Shown here piece after piece: positions 1 to 8,045 of a stretch of DNA of 64,000 bases. This DNA is from Vibrio bathopelagicus (lineage in GTDB: Bacteria; Pseudomonadota; Gammaproteobacteria; Enterobacterales; Vibrionaceae): the NCBI RefSeq assembly GCF_014879975.1, contig NZ_CP062500.1, positions 620,001 through 684,000 of the forward strand, given 5' to 3'. The translations under genes were made by a program, and so were the position numbers. The notes under the pieces are model-generated. The model was not told the DNA's origin. It did no database searches and worked only from the letters and a program-made list of their open reading frames with translations. The number at the start of each line of letters is the position of its first letter. Within the stretch, counting starts at the first letter, position 1.

Positions 1-52
1 ACATGCACATACGGAGTTAGTCCCGTTTTTAGAGAACCGCCTGAAAGGTTAG
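1..52 (+). CDS. C-terminal tail of an upstream gene (aroF expected), partial
   Basis: The frame starting at base 2 stays open and ends HAHTELVPFLENRLKG before a TAG at 50-52, and a terminator-like hairpin follows 18 bases later. By gene order the gene before tyrA should be aroF (DAHP synthase), but these 16 residues are too few to identify. Frame 1 is also open to 63, so the frame choice is uncertain. Confidence 0.3.
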   Translation, partial: HAHTELVPFLENRLKG

Positions 53-70
53 TCAGAGTTTAAATTTAAG

Positions 71-93
71 TGCCTCATCTAATGGGGCATTTT
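71..93 (+). terminator. Terminator-like hairpin before tyrA
   Basis: An 8-bp stem TGCCTCAT / ATGGGGCA (one G-T pair) with loop CTA is followed by TTTT. It lies between the end of the upstream frame and tyrA, so it could end the upstream transcript or only weaken read-through into tyrA. Confidence 0.5.
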
Positions 94-169
94 AAGATCT
101 GTCGCTAACGAACCTGCGTCAATGCGGGCTTTTAGATTAGTACGGGCTTATAGATTAGTAAGGAATAAA

Positions 170-1297
170 ATGGCCGTTGAACTGAACGAATTACGCGACC
201 AAATCGATGCTGTCGATAAACAAATGTTGGATTTACTGGCTCAACGACTTGCTCTAGTAGAGAAAGTAGGCGAAGTAAAAAGTGAACATGGTTTACCTAT
301 TTATGTACCGGAACGTGAAGCCGCGATGTTGGCATCTCGTCGTCAAGAAGCCGAGAAAATAGGGGTTCCGCCGCAGTTAATCGAAGATATTTTGCGTCGT
401 ACTATGCGTGAGTCTTATGCCAGTGAAAAAGATTCTGGTTTTAAGTGTCTTAACCCAGAGTTGCGTTCAGTGGTTATCGTGGGTGGTAATGGTCAACTTG
501 GCGGCCTGTTTGGCCGTATGTTCAAGCTTTCTGGCTACGAAGTGAAAATCCTTGGCAGCCAAGATTGGGATAAAGCCGATGAGATCTTAGATAATGCTGG
601 CCTTGTGGTTGTAACGGTTCCAATTCACCTAACAGAAGGTGTCATTGCGAAGCTGGGTAACCTACCAAGCGATTGTATTCTTTGTGATTTGACGTCGATT
701 AAATCAAAGCCTCTGCAAGCAATGATGAACATGCACCAAGGTCCAGTGGTTGGATTACACCCAATGTTTGGTCCTGATGTTCCAAGCCTTGCGAAACAAG
801 TGATTGTTTACAGTGATGGGCGTGGTTCTGAAAGCTACCAATGGTTACTGAATCAATTTGGTATCTGGGGCGCGAGTCTGTGCCAAATGGATGCTGCTGA
901 ACACGACCATGGTATGACTTTGATTCAAGCACTTCGTCACTTCACCTCGTTTGCTTACGGCTTACACCTGAGTAAAGAGAACCCGAACATTGATCAGCTT
1001 CTGAAACTAAGCTCGCCAATCTACCGACTTGAGATTGCGATGGTTGGCCGTCTGTTTGCTCAAGACCCGAACTTGTACGGCGATATCATTCTTTCTTCAG
1101 ATGAGAATATTGAGATGATTCGACGTTTCCATAGTCGTTTCGGTGAAGCATTAGAAATCTTGGATGGGAAAGATAAAGCCAAGTTTGTTGATAGCTTTAA
1201 TCAAGTCAGTGATTGGTTTGGCGACTACTCACAGCAGTTCTTGCAAGAGAGCCAAAACCTTTTAAAACAAGCACATGACTCGATTCATCGTGGCTAA
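170..1297 (+). CDS. tyrA: Bifunctional chorismate mutase / prephenate dehydrogenase (T-protein)
   Basis: Cytoplasmic tyrosine-pathway enzyme: chorismate to prephenate, then NAD-dependent conversion to 4-hydroxyphenylpyruvate. An N-terminal AroQ chorismate mutase (about residues 1-85, beginning [18 protein letters not shown]) is followed by a Rossmann dehydrogenase with [12 protein letters not shown]. The length of 375 residues fits the E. coli TyrA family. The frame opens at 122, but the ATG at 170 is chosen because it gives the family N-terminus and has TAAGGA just upstream; the 16 extra residues look like a shadow. It shares its substrate with pheA at 10.7 kb. Confidence 0.96.
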   Translation: MAVELNELRDQIDAVDKQMLDLLAQRLALVEKVGEVKSEHGLPIYVPEREAAMLASRRQEAEKIGVPPQLIEDILRRTMRESYASEKDSGFKCLNPELRSVVIVGGNGQLGGLFGRMFKLSGYEVKILGSQDWDKADEILDNAGLVVVTVPIHLTEGVIAKLGNLPSDCILCDLTSIKSKPLQAMMNMHQGPVVGLHPMFGPDVPSLAKQVIVYSDGRGSESYQWLLNQFGIWGASLCQMDAAEHDHGMTLIQALRHFTSFAYGLHLSKENPNIDQLLKLSSPIYRLEIAMVGRLFAQDPNLYGDIILSSDENIEMIRRFHSRFGEALEILDGKDKAKFVDSFNQVSDWFGDYSQQFLQESQNLLKQAHDSIHRG

Positions 1298-1314
1298 TCA
1301 CTATTTGAAATCAT

Positions 1315-1347
1315 AAAAAAGAGCGACCATCAGGTCGCTCTTTTTTT
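1315..1347 (+). terminator. Rho-independent terminator of tyrA
   Basis: A 14-bp stem made of an A-tract, GAGCGACC / GGTCGCTC and a T-tract closes on loop ATCA. The symmetric A and T tracts let it work for both tyrA and the convergent M23 gene. Confidence 0.9.
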
Positions 1348-1439
1348 ATCTAATTCAGGACTAAAAGTAGTTGACCTACAGTAGTCTAAAAGCAATTAGA
1401 TCATCGTAGGCCAAACCAACAGGTCTTAGTAATTAACAG

Positions 1440-2450
1440 CTAGTTAGTCGTGATAGGTTTTTTACTATCTTCACTCGATACTGTGTCGATAGTTGAACTG
1501 ATGTAAGGCACGTTAGTCAGGTTGATCTGCAAGCGAACCACATTATCAATCAGTTGAACCAGTGGACCCCACTTAACCTTTTTCTCTTTCTCGAACACGT
1601 AGTTGAAGTTTTCCGGTGTCCAGTCCATTAAGTATTGAGGGTTCAATGAACGACCAAGGAAGCGTACTTCATAATGCAGGTGTGGCCCGGTTGAGTTTCC
1701 TGAGTTACCACAACTTGCAATCACATCACCTTTACTAACAAACTGACCGCTGCGAACTTTGAATTTTTGTAGGTGCGCGTAAGAACTCATGAAGCCGAAT
1801 GAGTGACGCATAGTAATAAAGTTACCGAAGCCTTTTTTACTTGGGCGTACCGTTTCAATGACTCCATCTGCGGGCGCGACAATATCTTCACCACGCTTAC
1901 ACGTCAGATCGATACCAGTATGTACATGGCGTTTACCTGAAATAGGGTTAGTGCGACTGCCATAAGAAGAAGAGATACGTTGATAAGCCATAGGACTGTC
2001 GTTTGGAATCAAGCGAAACATTGTGGCTCTTACTGCTGAATCTACTGCAGCAGCATCAATGCGATCTTCTAAAGATACATCATCGGTAAGCAGCTCTTCA
2101 TCGGCAAGGCCAAGTACTGATTCCACATCAAATACACGCTTACCAAGCAGCTGAATTGTGCCTTCTTTCTCGGTGAGTGTTTGCGATAACGAGTGATTAG
2201 TTTCTACCTGCTCGGCGTAAAGAAACTCGGTTTGCTCTTTTTCAACAATCAGCGTTTCAATCAACTGTTGTGCATCGCCTGCTTGCATCGCGAGCTCTTG
2301 TTTACCTTCTAAGTGCATGTATGCAGCTCCGCCAATTAACAGCGGTACTGAAAAAATTGCAGTGGTGCACATGAGCACGGCTTTTCGGCCGAAGTAAAAC
2401 GTCTGTTCCCCATTGTTAGAGGGAATAGTAATGGAAATTTTTTTAGACAT
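1440..2450 (-). CDS. Membrane-anchored M23 (LytM) peptidoglycan endopeptidase
   Basis: Predicted zinc endopeptidase that cuts peptide cross-links in the periplasm. A short cytoplasmic N-terminus is followed by one membrane segment (about residues 24-45), a coiled-coil linker (about 50-112) and an M23 domain (about 160-280). The zinc/catalytic residues are all visible: H177 and D181 in HVHTGID, H226 in YAHL, and H257/H259 in HLH, so it should be active rather than a degenerate activator. It is 48 bp downstream of the PilZ gene on the same strand and probably co-transcribed. The family is clear; which Vibrio paralogue it is (ShyA/B/C-like or other) is not. Confidence 0.88.
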   Translation of the reverse strand: MSKKISITIPSNNGEQTFYFGRKAVLMCTTAIFSVPLLIGGAAYMHLEGKQELAMQAGDAQQLIETLIVEKEQTEFLYAEQVETNHSLSQTLTEKEGTIQLLGKRVFDVESVLGLADEELLTDDVSLEDRIDAAAVDSAVRATMFRLIPNDSPMAYQRISSSYGSRTNPISGKRHVHTGIDLTCKRGEDIVAPADGVIETVRPSKKGFGNFITMRHSFGFMSSYAHLQKFKVRSGQFVSKGDVIASCGNSGNSTGPHLHYEVRFLGRSLNPQYLMDWTPENFNYVFEKEKKVKWGPLVQLIDNVVRLQINLTNVPYISSTIDTVSSEDSKKPITTN

Positions 2451-2498
2451 GGTTCTGTATTAACTAAATGCTTCTAATAGAAAAAGGTAATGGAGATA

Positions 2499-2867
2499 TT
2501 ATTCCTTACCTAAATCGGTAAGGTGTTCAATCTCTCTATAAAGCAGTTCATCGTCGCCAACATTAAGCTCAATAAGGCGCTTAAGGTGGCTGATACTATC
2601 AATATCTAAATGCTCTATGCGTAAACGCATTGAGGTATTGATGGTAGAGACTATCGTTGCTTCTAACTGAATATTGATATCACTGTTGGTGAGCTTAAAG
2701 CTGACTTGAACAGGAGCATCGTGGCTGAGTTGCTGCCATTTATCACATTGAATGAGTAAACCATGGAGAGATAAGTCTTGCACTGAGCCTGATACATTTA
2801 CTTGTCCTTGTGAAATCTCAGTCGGGACTTGATAAATTACTCGTGAAAATTGACGTCTTTCAAGCAT
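2499..2867 (-). CDS. plzA: PilZ domain protein (PlzA type)
   Basis: Small cytoplasmic protein of 122 residues with the two PilZ ligand motifs: the N-terminal RRQFSR arginine cluster (residues 4-9) and DLSLHG (D/N-x-S-x-x-G). These bind cyclic di-GMP in functional PilZ domains. The name comes from position beside tyrA, as for V. cholerae VC0697; binding has not been shown here. The frame can be extended to a TTG at 2915, but that codon lies in the terminator of ettA, so the ATG at 2867 with AGAGAA upstream is preferred. It probably forms an operon with the M23 gene. Confidence 0.8.
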   Translation of the reverse strand: MLERRQFSRVIYQVPTEISQGQVNVSGSVQDLSLHGLLIQCDKWQQLSHDAPVQVSFKLTNSDINIQLEATIVSTINTSMRLRIEHLDIDSISHLKRLIELNVGDDELLYREIEHLTDLGKE

Positions 2868-2912
2868 AGGTAATTTCTCTATATCAATAGGTAAATAGTA
2901 AGCCAGATATAT

Positions 2913-2939
2913 CAAAGGCCGCTATTATCGCGGCCTTTG
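2913..2939 (-). terminator. Terminator of ettA
   Basis: Stem CAAAGGCCGC / GCGGCCTTTG with a 7-base loop, directly after the ettA stop. It separates ettA from plzA, which is read in the same direction. Confidence 0.85.
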
Positions 2940-2957
2940 TTCAAAATACAAGCTAAT

Positions 2958-4625
2958 TTACTTAGTAATACGCTTGTACTTGATACGGTGCGGTTCAGCC
3001 GCTTGTGCACCCAGAGTCTTCTTCAGCCACTCTGTGTACTCAGTATAGTTACCTTCGTAGAAGTTAACTTGACCTTCATCACGGTAGTCTAAGATATGGG
3101 TCGCAATACGGTCAAGGAACCAACGGTCATGCGAGATAACCATTGCACAGCCAGGGAACTCAAGCAGCGCTTCTTCAAGTGCACGTAGAGTTTCGACATC
3201 AAGGTCATTGGTTGGTTCATCGAGTAGCAGTACGTTACCGCCCGCTTTTAGCAGTTTCGCTAGGTGAACACGGTTACGCTCACCACCAGAAAGCTGACCG
3301 ATGATTTTCTGTTGGTCGTTGCCTTTGAAGTTGAAGCGAGAGCAGTATGCACGAGCAGGGATTTCGAAGTTGTTGATCTTAATGATATCAGCGCCTTCAG
3401 AGATCTCTTGGAATACTGTTTTTGTGTCATCCATGCTGTCACGGAACTGATCAACAGAAGCAAGCTTAACCGTTTCGCCAAGTTCAACTGTGCCTGAATC
3501 TGGCTGTTCAGCGCCACTTAGCATCTTAAACAGTGTCGATTTACCGGCACCGTTGGCACCAACGATACCGACGATAGCGCCTTTAGGCATGCTGAATGAT
3601 AGGTCGTCGATAAGAACGCGGTCACCAAATGACTTAGTTAGGTTCTTAACTTCAAGTACCTTGTCACCTAAACGCTCACCTGGCGGGATGAACAGTTCGT
3701 TGGTTTCGTTACGTTTCTGGTATTGGCCAGTCGTCAGTTCTTCAAAACGAGCCATACGAGCTTTAGACTTAGCCTGACGGCCTTTAGGATTCTGACGAAC
3801 CCACTCAAGTTCTTTCTCGATCGTCTTTTGACGTGCGCTTTCGCCTGATTTCTCTTGCTTCAGACGCTCATCTTTCTGCTCTAGCCAAGATGTGTAGTTA
3901 CCTTCCCATGGAATACCTTCACCACGGTCAAGTTCTAGAATCCAGCCAGCAGCGTTGTCTAGGAAGTAACGGTCGTGGGTAATTGCCACAACAGTACCGC
4001 TGTAATCAACAAGGAAGTGCTCAAGCCAAGCGACTGATTCTGCATCCAAGTGGTTGGTTGGTTCATCAAGAAGCAGCATGTCTGGCTTCTCTAGAAGTAG
4101 ACGACAGATCGCAACACGACGACGTTCACCACCTGAAAGAAATTCGATTTTCGCATCCCATTCAGGAAGACGAAGTGCATCAGCAGCACGCTCTAGAGCT
4201 GTCTCTAGGTTGTGACCATCTTTCGCTTGGATAAGTGCTTCAAGCTCGCCTTGTTCTTTAGCAAGAGCATCGAAATCTGCATCTGGTTCAGCATAAGCCG
4301 CGTAAACCGCATCGATACGCTTAAGTGCGTCTGCAACATCGGAAACCGCTTCTTCTACGATTTCACGCACTGTTTTTGATTCGTCTAGTACAGGCTCTTG
4401 CGGTAGGTAACCGACTTTAAGACCTTGTTGTGCACGAGCTTCACCATCAATATCAGTATCAATACCAGCCATGATACGTAGTAGGGTAGATTTACCTGAA
4501 CCATTTAGACCCAAAACACCGATTTTAGCGCCAGGAAAAAAGCTAAGAGAAATGTCTTTAAGAATTTGACGCTTAGGTGGAACAGTTTTGCTCACCCGAG
4601 ACATGGTATATACGTATTCAGCCAT
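2958..4625 (-). CDS. ettA: Energy-dependent translational throttle protein EttA (ABC-F ATPase)
   Basis: A soluble twin-ABC ATPase that binds the ribosomal E site and gates entry into elongation according to ATP level. Two ATP-binding cassettes are visible: Walker A GLNGSGKST with signature LSGGERRR, and GANGAGKST with LSGGERNR, each with a LLLDEPTN Walker B. The linker between them carries the basic helical P-site tRNA-interaction motif of ABC-F proteins. There are no membrane segments. The length of 555 residues equals the usual EttA. GGATCG lies upstream of the ATG. Confidence 0.96.
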   Translation of the reverse strand: MAEYVYTMSRVSKTVPPKRQILKDISLSFFPGAKIGVLGLNGSGKSTLLRIMAGIDTDIDGEARAQQGLKVGYLPQEPVLDESKTVREIVEEAVSDVADALKRIDAVYAAYAEPDADFDALAKEQGELEALIQAKDGHNLETALERAADALRLPEWDAKIEFLSGGERRRVAICRLLLEKPDMLLLDEPTNHLDAESVAWLEHFLVDYSGTVVAITHDRYFLDNAAGWILELDRGEGIPWEGNYTSWLEQKDERLKQEKSGESARQKTIEKELEWVRQNPKGRQAKSKARMARFEELTTGQYQKRNETNELFIPPGERLGDKVLEVKNLTKSFGDRVLIDDLSFSMPKGAIVGIVGANGAGKSTLFKMLSGAEQPDSGTVELGETVKLASVDQFRDSMDDTKTVFQEISEGADIIKINNFEIPARAYCSRFNFKGNDQQKIIGQLSGGERNRVHLAKLLKAGGNVLLLDEPTNDLDVETLRALEEALLEFPGCAMVISHDRWFLDRIATHILDYRDEGQVNFYEGNYTEYTEWLKKTLGAQAAEPHRIKYKRITK

Positions 4626-4889
4626 TGCCGATCGATCCTAATTTATTGTTCAAAATTGTCTGCTATTTTATACCAATATCCCCAAAGATGTTACTCCTAG
4701 GACAGAAAAGCCATTCTTGAACTAATCCTTACCTATTATTGTCACATTAGTCATTAAAACTATGTTTAATAAGCTTCTGAGGCGAAGTGTTAAATATTAA
4801 TAATATTTACACTCAAACTCTTTACATTTGATGTGATGTCGGGCGTAAATAGACTTCACGTATTCATACACGCACTAAGGAAAGAGCGA

Positions 4890-6839
4890 ATGTTTTTCCG
4901 CATTGGTAATACGAAAATTGCTGTCGCTGCATCGGCAATTTTGTCTTCATTTTCACTGACTCCGATGGCTTTGGCGAGCAATGCATCCGAGCTTGAAATG
5001 CAGCGTGATGTTTATGACAGAGCGCAAGAGGTTTTGGACAACCGAGATCTAAAAGCCTACTCCGCGCTGCGCAACAAAATTCAAACATACCCTCTAACGC
5101 CTTACACTGATTATCGTGCCTTTCTCATAGGCCTAGGTGATCGCACACCTGCTGAAGTAGATGCTTTTATTGAAGAGAATAAAACTCTGCCATTTTCGAA
5201 TCGTATGCGTGCGCCTTACTTAGATTCATTAGCCTCTCAAAAGCAGTGGCAAACGATCCTTGAATTTCAAACTCAAGAGCCGGTTGGTGAAAAATACCAA
5301 TGTATCTATTACCGAGCGCATTATGAGCAAGGTAATCAAGAGCTCGCCTTCAAAGGTGCGAAACAGCTTTGGTTAAGTGGCAGTGGTGTTGATGACGCTT
5401 GTGACCCACTTTTTGAAGGATGGGATCAAGCCGGTTTAAGAACGGATGATCTGATACTCGAAAGGATGCTGTTAGCGTTTGAAGGCCGTAACGGTAAGCT
5501 GATTACTTATCTGATTAAGCAATTAGATCATGATGAGTCAATTGCTCAAGCCAAGCAGATGAAGGCGTTGTACAACAAGCCTGAAAATGTACTCGCGTTT
5601 GCTAAGAAGCACCCAGCGAATGTATTTTACCAAGCTCAAACTGAATTCGGTTTTAAGAAGTTAGCAAGAAAGTCAGCAAGCAGCGCTCAAGAGGTTTTTG
5701 ATGATGTTGTGAAAGCTCAAAAGCTATCTAAAGAAAAATCCCAAGAGTTAGCGGACTATCTAACGTTTCGTTTGATCAATACCGATTCTGAAGAGCTGAT
5801 GGTGTGGCGAGACAAAATGTTAGCGAGTTCATCAAAACAAGTATTGCTTGAACGACGTGCTCGCTTAGCGATTCAACATGCTGATTGGGTGGGCTTGAAA
5901 GAGTGGATAGCGCGCCTAGATGATAAACATCAAGCTTCGCTTCGCTGGCAATATTGGCAAGGCAGAGCTGAGATAGCGCTAGGCAATACTGCTGAAGGTA
6001 ACAAGCGACTGTCAGACATTTTGGGTCAGCGTAATTTCTACAGCGTTGCCGCAGCTAAACAATTAGGCAAGCCTATTAGCTATCCAACGTCGACACTCAA
6101 ATACAATGCTGAAACGGTGAAGCCGTTCGAGGCCTCTTTGGTGCGTATCGGCGAACTGATTGCTCGAGATAAAATTGCCGCAGCGAAGAGTGAGTGGCGT
6201 TGGTTATTAACCAATGCTGATAAAGATCAGAAATCAATGCTTGCCGCTCATGCTGCGACACAGCGTTGGAATCACTTTACGGTAACGGCGAGTATCTCAG
6301 CGAAGATGTGGGACAACATCGCATTACGCTTCCCTGTCGCTCACAAGTGGTGGTTTAACTTCTACGCAGAAAAGCATGATATAGACCCGATCACCTTGAT
6401 GTCTTTAGCGAGACAAGAGAGTGCAATGGATTCAGAGGCTCGTTCTCCTGTTGGGGCTCGCGGTATCATGCAAATCATGCCGAAGACGGCTCAATATACG
6501 GCAAAGAAGCATCAGATTAAGTATCAGGGTAGCGATGATCTTTATGATGTCGGTAAGAACATTGAAATTGGTAGCCACTATTTAGATGGCTTACTAGCTC
6601 AATATGATGATAACCGTATCTTTGCATTTGCTGCTTATAATGCAGGTCCTAGTCGTGTGAAACAATGGCGTTCACGCAGCGATGAAAAGTTAGATGCGTA
6701 CGCCTTTATCGAAATGATCCCTTTCAAGGAGACTCGTGGGTATGTTCAGAACATCTTGATGTTTGAGACTTACTATCGGGATATCTTGGGCGAGAAGGGA
6801 ACGTTTTTAGCGCCGCATGAGGCAAAAACGAAATACTAA
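4890..6839 (+). CDS. slt: Soluble lytic murein transglycosylase
   Basis: Periplasmic enzyme that cleaves the MurNAc-GlcNAc bond of peptidoglycan to form 1,6-anhydroMurNAc. It has a signal peptide (about residues 1-30), a long superhelical U domain, and a C-terminal SLT domain with the catalytic glutamate E510 in ARQESAMD followed by GARGIMQIMP and AYNAGPSR. It has 649 residues, like the Slt70 family. The frame opens at 4833, but the ATG at 4890 has AAGGAAAGAG upstream and begins the signal peptide. slt-trpR-yjjX order is conserved in enterics and vibrios. Confidence 0.95.
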   Translation: MFFRIGNTKIAVAASAILSSFSLTPMALASNASELEMQRDVYDRAQEVLDNRDLKAYSALRNKIQTYPLTPYTDYRAFLIGLGDRTPAEVDAFIEENKTLPFSNRMRAPYLDSLASQKQWQTILEFQTQEPVGEKYQCIYYRAHYEQGNQELAFKGAKQLWLSGSGVDDACDPLFEGWDQAGLRTDDLILERMLLAFEGRNGKLITYLIKQLDHDESIAQAKQMKALYNKPENVLAFAKKHPANVFYQAQTEFGFKKLARKSASSAQEVFDDVVKAQKLSKEKSQELADYLTFRLINTDSEELMVWRDKMLASSSKQVLLERRARLAIQHADWVGLKEWIARLDDKHQASLRWQYWQGRAEIALGNTAEGNKRLSDILGQRNFYSVAAAKQLGKPISYPTSTLKYNAETVKPFEASLVRIGELIARDKIAAAKSEWRWLLTNADKDQKSMLAAHAATQRWNHFTVTASISAKMWDNIALRFPVAHKWWFNFYAEKHDIDPITLMSLARQESAMDSEARSPVGARGIMQIMPKTAQYTAKKHQIKYQGSDDLYDVGKNIEIGSHYLDGLLAQYDDNRIFAFAAYNAGPSRVKQWRSRSDEKLDAYAFIEMIPFKETRGYVQNILMFETYYRDILGEKGTFLAPHEAKTKY

Positions 6840-6874
6840 GACTTCGGTTTTTTGTCCGAAACTGAGTGATTTTA

Positions 6875-6914
6875 AAGGCAGTGAGTGCGAACCATTTCCA
6901 CTTACTGCCTTTTT
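6875..6914 (+). terminator. Terminator of slt
   Basis: A 13-bp stem AAGGCAGTGAGTG / CACTTACTGCCTT with one G-T pair and an 11-base loop is followed by T residues. Confidence 0.85.
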
Positions 6915-7011
6915 ACATTGGATCACATCGAGTGTTTCGGTATAAAGTGTTGAACGCTCTTAATCGTTAAGCGACTCTTTAAAGTCAGAATTTAAAAGTA
7001 AGTGTAGAAAT

Positions 7012-7305
7012 ATGGCATCACAACCTGAATATGATAATTGGCAACAACTAATGGACTTGGTAAAAACAGCCGCTGAAAAAGATCAGCATGAGCTGTTGTT
7101 GACCATGATGATGACATCTGATGAACGCGATGCTTTGGTTGCTCGAGTTAATATTCTTTGTGAATTGATGAAAGGCGATATGTCTCAGCGACAAGTGAGT
7201 CAAATGCTGGGAGTAGGTGTTGCTACGATCACTAGAGGCTCCAATGAGCTCAAGGCTAAATCTGAACAAGAGAAAGCGGCCATCGCAGAGTTACTGCTTA
7301 AGTAG
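7012..7305 (+). CDS. trpR: Trp operon repressor TrpR
   Basis: Dimeric helix-turn-helix repressor that binds tryptophan and represses trp, aro and its own gene in enterics. The 97 residues contain the family DNA-binding segment SQRQVSQMLGVGVATITRGS and the core LLTMMMTSDERDALVARV. Length and neighbours (slt before, yjjX after) fit. I could not pick out a convincing trp operator in the 97 bases between the slt terminator and the start. Confidence 0.95.
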   Translation: MASQPEYDNWQQLMDLVKTAAEKDQHELLLTMMMTSDERDALVARVNILCELMKGDMSQRQVSQMLGVGVATITRGSNELKAKSEQEKAAIAELLLK

Positions 7306-7335
7306 ACCTACTTATTAAGCACTGAAATTTGATAG

Positions 7336-7364
7336 AAACGCTAACAATCTGTTAGCGTTTTTTT
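7336..7364 (+). terminator. Terminator of trpR
   Basis: A 10-bp perfect stem AAACGCTAAC / GTTAGCGTTT with loop AATCT and a long T run. Confidence 0.92.
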
Positions 7365-7410
7365 GTTTCTGCTGTACTCGTTATGCTTCAACGAGATAAG
7401 TTAATCTAAA

Positions 7411-7451
7411 TCTTTGAAAACCATGTCTTTGAAAAGCGAAGTCTTTGAAAA
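7411..7451. repeat. Three copies of TCTTTGAAAA
   Basis: The 10-mer TCTTTGAAAA occurs at 7411, 7426 and 7442, spaced 15 and 16 bases, in the short gap between trpR and the yjjX stop. No function is evident. Confidence 0.6.
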
Positions 7452-7513
7452 ATAGAGCATCTAAAAACATGAGCCAGCAAAACTTAACCCTTTAGAAGCT
7501 GATTCTTTGAGAG

Positions 7514-8035
7514 CTAAGCGGGGAAATGTTCAGGATTAACGAAAGGGATAAGCGCCAAGATCAAAGCTTGATGATATACCGAACTGCGCGAGAGTTGGTT
7601 GTGTGTTAGTAGGCCAATCGCCCCACCTTTTTGCTTGATGTTGTCTGTACCGAAGACTTCATCCATGACATCTCCTAACTCGTTGGCATGTTCTAGCTTT
7701 TCAAGTACCGCGGGTGGCAGCATCAGGCTTGCCGAACGTGACTCTCCACGCTGACCATTCGCTTCAATCACCATCCATGCAAAGGTAATACTGCCTTCTA
7801 TTCCTGCTTCTAGACCGACATAGAAATCCGCATTCGACTGCGCTTGAATAGCGTTTCGCACGCGGTTCACTGCACCTTGATAGGTTTCATCATTGCTCAT
7901 GGGTTGATCGGCAACCCCGCTGGGTACACTAACACCGATGAATTCGAATTCAGTATTAGGGAAAGCAGACAAGAACGCACTTTTAACGGCGTTGATCTTA
8001 GCTGGGTTGAGCGATGCAATGACTACGGATTTCAT
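7514..8035 (-). CDS. yjjX: Inosine/xanthosine triphosphatase (non-canonical purine NTPase)
   Basis: House-cleaning phosphatase that hydrolyses ITP and XTP so they are not built into RNA or DNA. The 173-residue protein begins MKSVVIASLNPAKINAVK, the family nucleotide-binding N-terminus, and has YVGLEAGIEG in the middle. The frame runs back to 8092, overlapping the upstream gene, but the ATG at 8035 gives the family start and leaves a 10-base gap from the MbaA-like gene, suggesting co-transcription. Confidence 0.93.
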   Translation of the reverse strand: MKSVVIASLNPAKINAVKSAFLSAFPNTEFEFIGVSVPSGVADQPMSNDETYQGAVNRVRNAIQAQSNADFYVGLEAGIEGSITFAWMVIEANGQRGESRSASLMLPPAVLEKLEHANELGDVMDEVFGTDNIKQKGGAIGLLTHNQLSRSSVYHQALILALIPFVNPEHFPA

Positions 8036-8045
8036 GAATGAGTTC

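Noticed and set aside
122..169. 16-residue extension of TyrA
   Set aside because: No ribosome site and absent from the family; it contains a near repeat RAFRLV / RAYRLV due to duplicated bases.
2868..2915. N-terminal extension of the PilZ protein
   Set aside because: Its TTG start lies within the ettA terminator stem; the ATG at 2867 has a ribosome site.
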